The notes under the pieces are model-generated. The model made no database searches and was not told the origin of the DNA. It saw only the letters and a program-made list of their open reading frames with translations. Positions 1 to 6,712 of a DNA stretch of 7,683 bases are shown here, piece by piece. The stretch is from Candidatus Thiodiazotropha sp. (ex Gloverina cf. vestifex) (lineage in GTDB: Bacteria; Pseudomonadota; Gammaproteobacteria; Chromatiales; Chromatiaceae): positions 1 through 7,683 of the forward strand of contig JAHXHT010000111.1 in NCBI GenBank assembly GCA_025656435.1. The letters are read 5' to 3'. How positions within the stretch are numbered: the first letter of the stretch is position 1; each line of letters starts with the position of its first letter. A program made the translations under genes and the position numbers.

Positions 1-93
1 ACAGTCACAATTACGGCCATACAACCGCGCCTACGCCTATCGGGGACTAATCGCCTCGGCTTTCAGCCTTCCATGGCGATCAGCGGTTGAACG
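1..93. other. Left-edge sequence, no confident gene
   Basis: No gene can be assigned here. Two plus-strand frames are open from the window edge: one ends with TGA at 88-90, the other with TAA at 95-97. Either could be the last 29-31 codons of a gene entering from the left and converging on the methyltransferase gene, but neither tail resembles a family I recognise. A compound inverted repeat at 50-80 is the only structure seen. Confidence 0.4.
50..80. repeat. Compound inverted repeat downstream of the methyltransferase gene
   Basis: Outer arms ATCGCC (50-55) and GGCGAT (75-80) are perfect complements. They enclose a second stem, GGCT (58-61) and AGCC (65-68), with a 3-nt loop. It begins 14 nt past the TAG stop of the minus-strand methyltransferase gene. 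Neither strand has a T-run after it, so it is not a standard intrinsic terminator. It could be a 3' end-stabilising or processing hairpin, or a transcription-pausing structure. The arms are visible; the role is inferred. Confidence 0.35.
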
Positions 94-678
94 CTAAGTC
101 ACCCGTTCCGCCACCAGCATCGCCACATCGCGCATCCCGACCGCCAGATCACCTAGCCGATTTTCCTCTCGGTAGAAGCGGAGCTTGAGGCCTGAGAAAA
201 GCGTGAGCAGCTCATTGTCGCCCAGGCGGTACTCTGGGTTAGTGGGACCTTCATCGGAGACGGCAATCTGGGTGAAGGTCTGATAGAAAATCAATCCGCC
301 CGGCTTCAGTGCAGCGATCAGATGGGGAATCAGTTGCCGATCGAGATAGTAACTGATGACAATCACATCAAAGCTATTCGGCAGTGGCGGTTCCTTTTCC
401 ACATCCCTCATCGTTGCATTGAGGTTTGAATGCCCTTGTGCCTCATTGAATTCCTGCAGACGATCGATGGCCACCGATGACAGATCCCATGCGGTGACAT
501 GCATACCTCGCGCAGCCATGGCCAGTGCATTACCACCAAGCCCACAGGCCAGATCGAGTGCCTGCCCCTTGTGTGGTAGCAGATGCAGATTCTGAGTAAG
601 CACCTCTGCCGCCTTTGGTCGCTTTTCAGAATCCCCATGCCTGGCATCCCACTTGGATTTAAGCGATTCATTCGGCAT
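94..678 (-). CDS. Class I SAM-dependent methyltransferase, TehB-like
   Basis: A 194-residue cytosolic methyltransferase of the Rossmann-fold class. Motif I, LDLACGLGG, is at residues 41-49. The acidic residue closing strand 2 is in VTAWDLS (61-67, D65). Motif IV is FDVIVISYYLD (103-113), followed by LKPGG (124-128), typical of the post-I strand-5 turn. The tail GPTNPEYRLGDNELLTLF (144-161) resembles TehB/thiopurine-methyltransferase-like proteins, so a small-molecule acceptor is more likely than DNA or RNA; the true substrate is unknown. I chose ATG at 676-678 because AAAGGTG (685-691, minus strand) sits 6 nt before it. A GTG three codons upstream would lie inside that Shine-Dalgarno. The ribosome binding site overlaps the metZ stop (TAA, 690-692), so translation is probably coupled to metZ, which suggests a link to sulfur or methionine metabolism. 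Confident on the fold, not on the substrate. Confidence 0.85.
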   Translation of the reverse strand: MPNESLKSKWDARHGDSEKRPKAAEVLTQNLHLLPHKGQALDLACGLGGNALAMAARGMHVTAWDLSSVAIDRLQEFNEAQGHSNLNATMRDVEKEPPLPNSFDVIVISYYLDRQLIPHLIAALKPGGLIFYQTFTQIAVSDEGPTNPEYRLGDNELLTLFSGLKLRFYREENRLGDLAVGMRDVAMLVAERVT

Positions 679-689
679 AACTGACACCT

Positions 690-1880
690 TTAGAGTTGGT
701 CTAGCCCACGTACTAGGTCGGCCTGAATATCCTCAATAGACTCCAGTCCCACAGCTATCCGCACCAGACCGTTACCGATACCGGCTTCGACACGCTGCTC
801 CGGTGTCAATCGGCCATGGGTCGTCGTCGCCGGGTGAGTGATTGTGGTCTTGGTATCACCCAGGTTGGCGGTAACGGAAAGCATGCGCGTAGCATCGATC
901 AACGTCCAGGCAGCAGGCTGCCCTCCCTTCACCACCAATGAGACAATGCCACCAGGCGCTTTCTGCTGCTGTTGCGCCAGTGCATACTGAGGATGAGACG
1001 TCAGACCGGGAAAGTAGACCTGTTCGATCTGTGGCAAATCTTCCAGCCAGACCGCCAATTGCTGTGCATTGCGGGAGTGGGCCTGCATACGCAACTCGAG
1101 GGTCTCCAATCCCTTGAGAAAGACCCATGCATTAAAAGGACTCATGGTGGGTCCGGCTGTACGCAGGACACCGTAGATCTCCTCACCAACCAGCTCCCGG
1201 CCACCTACCACAGCACCACCGACGCATCGACCTTGCCCGTCGAGATACTTGGTCGCGGAATGCACAACGATATCGGCACCCAGATCAAGCGGCCGCTGCA
1301 GCGCCGGTGTACAGAAGCAGTTATCCACTACCAGCCAGCAATCATTGGCGTGTGCCAGTTCGCTCAGCCAGCGAATGTCGGCTACCTCAGTCAGAGGGTT
1401 GGAAGGCGTCTCGATAAACAATAGCTTGGTCTTGGGGCCAATGGCCTGCTCCCAGGCAACCCTGTCATCGAGTGGCACAAAGCTGGTCTCAATCCCAAAC
1501 CGGGTCAGGTATTTGTTGAACAACATGGTTGTACTGCCGAACACGCTGTGGGAGGAAACAATATGATCACCGGCCTGTAACAGCCCCATACAGGTTGCGA
1601 GGATCGCAGCCATGCCGGAGGCAGTAGCGACACAACTCTCCCCATCTTCCAACGCAGCCAGGCGCTGTTCAAAGTTTCTTACTGTGGGATTCGTGAATCT
1701 TGAATAGATATTTCCCGGCTCGTCGCCACTGAAGCGGGCTGCCGCCTCAGCTGCGCTGCTGAAAACGAAACTCGAGGTGGGAAAGATGGGTTCATCGTGC
1801 TCACCTTCCGGGGTTCTATGGTGGCCGGTACGAATCGCCTGAGTGGAAAATCCCCAACCCCTCTCATTATTATTATCCAT
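690..1880 (-). CDS. metZ: O-succinylhomoserine sulfhydrylase (MetZ)
   Basis: A 396-residue cytosolic PLP enzyme of the Cys/Met metabolism family (fold type I). MetZ makes homocysteine directly from O-succinylhomoserine and sulfide, bypassing cystathionine. Y59 and R61 in YSRFTNPT (59-66) are the residues that reach the PLP phosphate of the neighbouring subunit in this family. D186 in VVDNCF contacts the pyridine nitrogen, and K211 in HSATKYLDGQGR (207-218) is the Schiff-base lysine. The DGQGR continuation and NLGDTKTTITHPATTTH (339-355) favour MetZ over MetB or MetC, though substrate (succinyl versus acetyl) cannot be proven from sequence. The length is normal and complete. The start ATG (1878-1880) has GAGGT at 1887-1891, 6 nt away. 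A promoter with nested dyads lies in the 67-nt gap to gshA. The methyltransferase gene follows directly. Confidence 0.93.
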   Translation of the reverse strand: MDNNNERGWGFSTQAIRTGHHRTPEGEHDEPIFPTSSFVFSSAAEAAARFSGDEPGNIYSRFTNPTVRNFEQRLAALEDGESCVATASGMAAILATCMGLLQAGDHIVSSHSVFGSTTMLFNKYLTRFGIETSFVPLDDRVAWEQAIGPKTKLLFIETPSNPLTEVADIRWLSELAHANDCWLVVDNCFCTPALQRPLDLGADIVVHSATKYLDGQGRCVGGAVVGGRELVGEEIYGVLRTAGPTMSPFNAWVFLKGLETLELRMQAHSRNAQQLAVWLEDLPQIEQVYFPGLTSHPQYALAQQQQKAPGGIVSLVVKGGQPAAWTLIDATRMLSVTANLGDTKTTITHPATTTHGRLTPEQRVEAGIGNGLVRIAVGLESIEDIQADLVRGLDQL

Positions 1881-1902
1881 CTTGAAACCTCGAAGTGTTT
1901 AA

Positions 1903-1946
1903 CCCGGCATATTTATAGTACACACTATGCGTAAGTCTATGCCCGG
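1903..1946 (-). promoter_or_regulatory. Probable metZ promoter with nested inverted repeats
   Basis: In the 67-nt gap between gshA and metZ, the minus strand reads TAGACT (1934-1939), a 16-nt spacer, then TATAAA (1912-1917): 4/6 and 5/6 matches to a sigma-70 promoter. Two dyads frame it. An outer pair, CCCGGCATA (1903-1911) and TATGCCCGG (1938-1946), matches as an inverted repeat at 8 of 9 positions. An inner perfect pair, ATAGT (1915-1919) and ACTAT (1924-1928), has a 4-nt centre and overlaps the -10. This geometry fits a repressor operator. The alternative, a terminator for gshA, is weaker because the stem has a long loop and no T-run. Confidence 0.5.
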
Positions 1947-1947
1947 A

Positions 1948-3525
1948 TCAGAGCTGTTGCGAGAAGTAGCTATGCAGAAATGCATCAAAGCTTACTTTGT
2001 CCGAAGCTTCAATGTCTCGCTGCCGACGCCAGGAATCCGTTGCCTCATGCGCCAGTAAATGCTGATCTTCCATTGAGTGCTCATGTTGCATGAAATATTG
2101 ATGGTGTTCCTGCGACTTGCGCTGAGCAAAATGATAAAAGCCCTCGCCCCGCTCGCGCATCTCTGCCAACATGATGGCCGATGGTATCAGATCGGCATCC
2201 TGTAAACGACTCCGCTGCAACTGGAGACTTGTCTGGTAGGGTGCCTCATCCATGCCCTCGTCCAGTACTTCGCAGATCGGCTGCATGGCATCACAGATTT
2301 CCAGTCCCCACTGAGTGAGTGGAATCTCAGCACCATTTCGCTTCAGCTTCAGCGCAGGATCTCTCCCCTGATGGGCTGCCGCCAACTCGTTCCAGTCGAT
2401 CGCTTTCTGTTCCACCACATTGATCGCAGGACTCTCCTGTAAAAGACTCAGGAGCATTAGCGCCTCAAGGAAATAGATCTGCTCCTCTGCAATACCCAGG
2501 GGATGGAAGGGATTGACATCCAGTGAGCGCAACTCCACATAACGAACGCCACGTCGTTGCAGCGCATGAATCGGTTTTTCCATGGATTCAGGCACCTGTT
2601 TGGGTCGGACGGTACTGTAGTACTCATTCTCGATCTGCAGGATATTGGCATTCAATTGCTTGTATTCCCCGTCCACCTTGACGCCGATAGCCTGATAGAT
2701 AGGACAAGATGTCTCAATCGCACAGGAGAGTGTCTCCACATAAGCTGACAGACAGTCGTAGCAGGCCTTGATGCCTGTCCCTGCCTCCTTACTGTTCTGA
2801 TAACCGATATCCCCCATGCGCAGAGAGGTGGCATAGGGAGCATAGTAGCTTGTGTCATCGAAGGACTGCAGACTGGTCGGCCTTCCTCCAAGAAAAGATT
2901 TACAGACAGCCGGCGAAGCGCCGAACAGATAGGGTATCAGCCAGCCGAATCGCTGCAGGTTGCGCAGCATGCCAAAATAGTTTTCTGAAATAAATGTCTG
3001 TACAGGACGCGTGTCCTCTTCCTGGGCCTGGTAACCATGCCAGAATGTCTGGGGCAGTGAGTAGTTGAAATGCACACCGGCAATGACCTGCATGACCCGT
3101 CCATATCGGTGACCCAATCCCCGACGATAGACAGTCTTCATCAGGCCGGCATTGGAGTTGCCATACTCGGCGATGGGAATATTGGCATCCCCCTCCACCA
3201 CACAGGGCATACTACTGGACCAGAGAATCTCTTCACCCAGATGCTGATAGAGAAAGTGGTGGGCCTCGAACAGAAAACGCAGGGGTTCGGCCCGCTCACC
3301 GGAGGGTGGCGTGATAATTTCGGTCAGTGCTTCGGAATAATCGGTGGTGATATAGCGATGGGTCAGTGGGGAGCCCAGTGCCACCGGATGGGGCTTTTGT
3401 GAGAGGCACCCCCTGGGGGAGACACGCAGACCCTCCCTTTCCAGGCCAATCAGACCACCCCTGAGCAATCCCGCCTTGCCTGACTGCTGCAGGCGCAGCA
3501 ACCGCTTTTCAGATGTTTTGTACAA
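1948..3525 (-). CDS. gshA: Glutamate-cysteine ligase (GshA, E. coli type)
   Basis: A 525-residue cytosolic enzyme that joins the glutamate gamma-carboxyl to cysteine with ATP, the committed step of glutathione synthesis. It aligns along its length with E. coli GshA (518 aa). GLEREGLRV (27-35) carries the metal-binding glutamates E29/E31 (E27/E29 in E. coli). TTDYSEALTEIITPP (60-74), GVHFNYSLP (150-158), RFGWLIPYLFGASPA (192-206), LQIENEYY (296-303) and ELRSLDVNPF (331-340) are the expected blocks in order. The start is TTG (3523-3525): the only other upstream codons before an in-frame TAA are ACA GGA CGC GCA GGT. AGGA lies 9 nt upstream, and this start places the first motif within two residues of the E. 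coli position. It has its own promoter after prc. The 67 nt to metZ carry a second promoter, so the two genes may be regulated separately. Confidence 0.96.
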   Translation of the reverse strand: MYKTSEKRLLRLQQSGKAGLLRGGLIGLEREGLRVSPRGCLSQKPHPVALGSPLTHRYITTDYSEALTEIITPPSGERAEPLRFLFEAHHFLYQHLGEEILWSSSMPCVVEGDANIPIAEYGNSNAGLMKTVYRRGLGHRYGRVMQVIAGVHFNYSLPQTFWHGYQAQEEDTRPVQTFISENYFGMLRNLQRFGWLIPYLFGASPAVCKSFLGGRPTSLQSFDDTSYYAPYATSLRMGDIGYQNSKEAGTGIKACYDCLSAYVETLSCAIETSCPIYQAIGVKVDGEYKQLNANILQIENEYYSTVRPKQVPESMEKPIHALQRRGVRYVELRSLDVNPFHPLGIAEEQIYFLEALMLLSLLQESPAINVVEQKAIDWNELAAAHQGRDPALKLKRNGAEIPLTQWGLEICDAMQPICEVLDEGMDEAPYQTSLQLQRSRLQDADLIPSAIMLAEMRERGEGFYHFAQRKSQEHHQYFMQHEHSMEDQHLLAHEATDSWRRQRDIEASDKVSFDAFLHSYFSQQL

Positions 3526-3534
3526 ACCTGCGCG

Positions 3535-3538
3535 TCCT
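3535..3538 (-). promoter_or_regulatory. Shine-Dalgarno deciding a TTG start for gshA
   Basis: The minus strand reads AGGA here, 9 nt before TTG at 3523-3525. A nearer AGG is only 1 nt from the TTG and cannot serve it. No ATG or GTG occurs in frame between the upstream TAA and the GLERE motif. A second TTG eight codons later (residue 9) is preceded by an AAAGCGG stretch and is the only nearby competitor. Confidence 0.5.
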
Positions 3539-3586
3539 GTTTAAAGAGCGCAGATTATAGCTTGCCACTACGGATCAAACACGGAT
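3538..3586 (-). promoter_or_regulatory. gshA promoter with perfect -10, tandem ACGGAT boxes and boxA-like leader
   Basis: The minus strand has a perfect TATAAT (3554-3559), placing the transcript start near 3546-3548 and giving a leader of roughly 22 nt. At 17-nt spacing the -35 would be GTGTTT (3577-3582), a poor match. Flanking and overlapping that spot are two copies of ACGGAT on the plus strand (3570-3575 and 3581-3586), 11 bp apart, one helical turn. A weak -35 with tandem in-phase boxes is typical of activator-dependent promoters. The minus strand also reads CGCTCTTTAAACA (3538-3550), which resembles the NusB/S10 boxA element. The -10 is strong evidence; the rest is inference. Confidence 0.6.
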
Positions 3587-3622
3587 AAATTGAACAGATA
3601 TCAGGGCGAGACTTGGCAAAGC

Positions 3623-5710
3623 TCACCGCATGACAGCCATAGGCGCCTGCAGGCGGATGGAATCGACAAGAATACGGGCCGCTTCATTGAGTTCGATCCG
3701 ACGGGTAGCCTTGCTCTCCTCACCATCATCATCATTACTGTTCTCCTCATCCTGCTCCGGCTTGATCACTTCAAGCCCCTGTGAGGTTCTGAATCGATTT
3801 TTATGCAGCAGACGTTCCTGCTCACGTTGATCCCACTCGGCGCGACGCTTGGATTCCAGCAGGCTGACCTCGGTACGAAGATCGAGGTCTTTGAAACGTT
3901 TCTCACGATCGACCAGCATCTCAAAACCGGGATCATGCGAGATACGGCTCAGATGAGACTCCATCAGGTGTGGAACTGTACCTTTTGCCTGCACCTGAAA
4001 TTTTGCAGGTTGGATTTGTGCCCATGGCAATGCATTGTCCAGCGAACGCTCTCCATATTCGTCAGAGAATTTGGCGGTTGGAAAAAGTATGTCAGGTACC
4101 ACGCCACGATGCTGTGTACTGCCGCCGTTGATTCTGAAGAACTGCGCCATGGTCAGGCGTAGCCGCCCAAGATCCTGTTTTCTGCCGGGAACAAAACGAC
4201 CCAGGTCGACCAGTGTCTGCACCGTACCTTTACCGAATGTGGGTTCACCGATGACGATGCCACGTTTGTAGTCCTGTATGGCGCCCGCAAAGATCTCCGA
4301 GGCAGATGCGCTGTCCCGATCCACCAACACTGCCATGGGGCCGTTGTAGGCAATCTCGGCATCAGGATCCCGCTCGACCTCAACCTTACCAAAGGCGTCC
4401 TTGATCTGTACCACAGGCCCGGTCTCGATAAACAAACCCGTCAGTTCCGTGGCTTCCGAGAGCGATCCGCCACCATTCTCCCTGAGATCTATGACAATAC
4501 CGTCGACACCCTGTTTATTGAGATCGACCAATAGATTACGCACATCCCTTGTGGTGCTACGGAAATCCTCTTCCCCGCGCGACTCTGCGGCGAAATCACG
4601 GTAGAAGGTCGGTACTTCAACGACGCCCACACGATACTTCTCCATATCATCGAGTCCGTCGATGACATAGCTCTTGGCCGCCTGCTCCTCCAGCTTGATC
4701 TTGTTTCTTACCAAAGTAATGGCTTCGGGATCGGCTTCGCTCTGACTGCTCTTGGGCACGATATGGAGTCTGACCACCGAACCTTTCGGACCTCGGATCT
4801 GTTCCACCACATCCTGTAACCGCCAGCCGACGATATCGATAATTTCGCCTTCCAGTCCCTGGCCGACACCGATGATACGATCACCGGCATGCAGCAGCTT
4901 GCTTAGCTCCGCAGGTCCACCGATCACTGTCTTCTGCACCACGGTATAGCCGTCCTCGTCCTTCAACACCGCACCAATGCCTTCCAGAGAAAGACTCATG
5001 CTGATATCGAAATTTTCAGAGGTACTTGGCGACATGTAACTGGTATGAGGTTCCAGACTCAACGTATAGGCATTGATGAATGTTTGGAAAATGTCATTGG
5101 AATCAAACTGCAGTACACGATTCTCAAGCCGGGTATAGCGTGCTCGCAAGGTTTTTCGAATCTCTTCATCCGCCTTGTCGGTCAATTTCAGATTGAGGAA
5201 ATCATTTTTTACCCGTTTGCGCCACAAATCGTTCAGTTCCGCACGGGTTTGCGGCCAAAGCTCGTCTTCGCGTTCAAACTGGTAAGCCTCATCAATGGTG
5301 AAATCGAAATCTTTTTCCAACAACTCCTGTGCATAAGAAATCGCTTCACCCACACGCTGACGGTAGATTCGAAAAATCTCGAAGGCAGGTTCAATTCTGG
5401 CGTTTTTCAGATAATCGTCCAGCTTCCCTTCGAAAACTGAAAATCGGCGGATATCGTTGGCAAGAAAAAAAGAACGGTTGGGATCCAGTGCGTCGAAATA
5501 GCGATCCAGAATCATTTCCGACATATCATCATCCAGCAGCACTTCCTTGTAATGGTATTTATCGATCACCTTGACGATGACGTGGGCTGCCTGCTGCTGC
5601 TCCTGCGTGGGATGTAGGTCGGAAACGGGCACCAGCTGTTTCTGTGCCCAGGCCGGCAATACGGCAAGCAACAGGAGAAAACAGAACGCAATAGATCGGG
5701 TATGTCTCAT
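3623..5710 (-). CDS. prc: Tail-specific / C-terminal processing protease Prc (Tsp), family S41
   Basis: A 695-residue periplasmic serine protease (E. coli Prc is 682 aa) that degrades or trims proteins from nonpolar C-termini and takes part in envelope and peptidoglycan-hydrolase turnover in E. coli. Residues 1-22 form a signal peptide: basic start, hydrophobic FCFLLLLAVLPA, cleavage expected after AWA. A helical N-domain (about 30-235) is followed by a PDZ domain (about 238-320, with GIGAVL and LHAGDRIIGV). The S41 core includes GIVIDLRENGGGSLSEA (404-420) and the Ser-Lys dyad: S469 in DRDSASASE and K494 in EPTFGKGTVQ, spaced 25 residues as in E. coli. The C-terminal part (about 545-695) matches a DUF3340-like tail and contains an acidic stretch at 651-667. 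ATG at 5708-5710 has AGGTG 5 nt upstream. Complete, with all catalytic residues present. Confidence 0.96.
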   Translation of the reverse strand: MRHTRSIAFCFLLLLAVLPAWAQKQLVPVSDLHPTQEQQQAAHVIVKVIDKYHYKEVLLDDDMSEMILDRYFDALDPNRSFFLANDIRRFSVFEGKLDDYLKNARIEPAFEIFRIYRQRVGEAISYAQELLEKDFDFTIDEAYQFEREDELWPQTRAELNDLWRKRVKNDFLNLKLTDKADEEIRKTLRARYTRLENRVLQFDSNDIFQTFINAYTLSLEPHTSYMSPSTSENFDISMSLSLEGIGAVLKDEDGYTVVQKTVIGGPAELSKLLHAGDRIIGVGQGLEGEIIDIVGWRLQDVVEQIRGPKGSVVRLHIVPKSSQSEADPEAITLVRNKIKLEEQAAKSYVIDGLDDMEKYRVGVVEVPTFYRDFAAESRGEEDFRSTTRDVRNLLVDLNKQGVDGIVIDLRENGGGSLSEATELTGLFIETGPVVQIKDAFGKVEVERDPDAEIAYNGPMAVLVDRDSASASEIFAGAIQDYKRGIVIGEPTFGKGTVQTLVDLGRFVPGRKQDLGRLRLTMAQFFRINGGSTQHRGVVPDILFPTAKFSDEYGERSLDNALPWAQIQPAKFQVQAKGTVPHLMESHLSRISHDPGFEMLVDREKRFKDLDLRTEVSLLESKRRAEWDQREQERLLHKNRFRTSQGLEVIKPEQDEENSNDDDGEESKATRRIELNEAARILVDSIRLQAPMAVMR

Positions 5711-5851
5711 TCATCCACCTAAATTTGCTGCCGAATGGGTGTTTACGCAGCTATCAAACTGATTGGAATACGATTTTGACTGGAATACCAGCCTGGAGGT
5801 TCCATCCGACGCGAAAAGTGTGTACTTGCGCAATAATTTAGCACTCATCGG
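5711..5851. promoter_or_regulatory. prc upstream region with direct repeat and 24-bp dyad
   Basis: This 141-nt gap separates the Nudix stop from the prc start. It should hold the prc promoter, but I see no convincing -35/-10 pair; TGATAG is the nearest -10-like hexamer on the minus strand. It contains two exact copies of TGGAATAC (5764-5771 and 5781-5788), 17 bp apart. The second copy is the left arm of a dyad at 5781-5804: TGGAA and TTCCA outer arms around a CCAG-C-CTGG core, with a one-base asymmetry. These look like transcription-factor sites, possibly for envelope stress control of prc. The repeats are visible; the role is inferred. Confidence 0.4.
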
Positions 5852-6712
5852 TCAGAACTTCTCATGCAGCCTCTGGACCAAATCCAGGTAATCCGGGGTT
5901 TCAGGATTCAAAATCCCATGCCGAATGAAAAAATCGATCAGTACCAGATTACAGTTTAGCTTGAATTCATCAGTATCCCGCACCAACCGCAGGACCTCCT
6001 CCACCGGCAGTAACATGAACTCCGCCACTTCACCATCGGTATTCCGAGGTTGAAAATCATCAGGTAGTTCCAAGTCATAACAATAGAGTGTATCCGGTTT
6101 GAGCCCTACCCGGGTCTCTTTACAGTATGTCAGCGCCCCCACTGACACTGCGTTGGCTGCAATATTCGCTGGTACTGATGCCTCCTCCATACACTCCTTG
6201 TCGAGATTTTCCACTAGCGTGAGATCGTATGGCAACCCACCCGCCACCATATTGTCCAGCTTACCGGGATAGACGCGTCTGTCCGCAGCGCGGCGGGCAA
6301 TCCAAAGCATCAGCCCATCTGGCCTACGGACAAAACCATTCAGATGCTGACCATAGGCGCGCAAACCGAAGTAGGAAGCCGCAGTGCGGTCGATAGTGGC
6401 TATCGCTGTCTCCCGACCACTCGATGTCACGGGATAGCGCTCACCGTGGGCATGGGAGATGACCCCCTGCCCAACCAACCCGCGTGTGACTTCAGCCAAC
6501 ACCTGGGTACGGACTTCGAACGTATCCAGTGCCAAATTGAGATGCACCGTTTTCGACTCGACCTGAAAATAGGCCGGCCACTGACGCAGCGCCTCCACAA
6601 CTGACGCTTTGAGATAGCCGTACCTTTGTTCACCTTGATAAAATCCGCAGAAATTCTGTGGATTCCATTGATTCAGAGTTTCTATATGTCGCAGCAGACC
6701 CGTGTTGCTCAT
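5852..6712 (-). CDS. DUF4743 / Nudix hydrolase, Tnr3/YJR142W-like
   Basis: A 286-residue cytosolic protein with an N-terminal DUF4743-like region (about 1-120) and a C-terminal Nudix domain (about 122-260). The Nudix helix carries KECMEEASV (172-180) with E173, E176 and E177, the metal-binding glutamates. It starts from GG (158-159), but the canonical G-x5-E glutamate is L164, with E168 nearby instead, as I recall for this family. Characterised eukaryotic relatives (fission yeast Tnr3 N-domain, yeast YJR142W, plant homologues) hydrolyse oxidised or otherwise damaged thiamine diphosphates to monophosphates. The same activity is plausible here but inferred. ATG (6710-6712) overlaps the yjbQ-like stop as ATGA, with GGAGG (6720-6724) 7 nt upstream, so the pair is translationally coupled. 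It could have another nucleotide-like diphosphate substrate. Confidence 0.85.
   Translation of the reverse strand: MSNTGLLRHIETLNQWNPQNFCGFYQGEQRYGYLKASVVEALRQWPAYFQVESKTVHLNLALDTFEVRTQVLAEVTRGLVGQGVISHAHGERYPVTSSGRETAIATIDRTAASYFGLRAYGQHLNGFVRRPDGLMLWIARRAADRRVYPGKLDNMVAGGLPYDLTLVENLDKECMEEASVPANIAANAVSVGALTYCKETRVGLKPDTLYCYDLELPDDFQPRNTDGEVAEFMLLPVEEVLRLVRDTDEFKLNCNLVLIDFFIRHGILNPETPDYLDLVQRLHEKF

Noticed and set aside
679..687. GTG start three codons upstream for the methyltransferase
   Set aside because: The GTG forms part of the AAAGGTG Shine-Dalgarno for the ATG at 676-678 and has no ribosome binding site of its own.
972..1424. 150-codon plus-strand open frame inside metZ
   Set aside because: Antisense shadow of a clearly conserved gene; no ribosome binding site and no recognisable family.
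1903..1946. Intrinsic terminator of gshA
   Set aside because: The arms are separated by a 26-nt loop and are not followed by a T-run, and they enclose good promoter hexamers.
3070..3402. 110-codon plus-strand open frame inside gshA
   Set aside because: Antisense to conserved GshA motifs; its composition reflects the complementary codons, and no family is recognised.
3720..3745. CAT/ATC triplet run as a possible microsatellite
   Set aside because: Only a few units, and explained by Asp/Glu codons in the acidic Prc segment.
3590..3784. Plus-strand frame with a hydrophobic run (LALLTIIIITVLLILLRL)
   Set aside because: The run is the antisense of the acidic GAT/GAA-rich stretch of the Prc tail (residues 651-667), which yields Ile/Leu-rich antisense; no ribosome binding site.
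5045..5440. 131-codon plus-strand open frame inside prc (also 3803-4162)
   Set aside because: Antisense shadows of the prc N-domain and tail; no supporting start signal or similarity.
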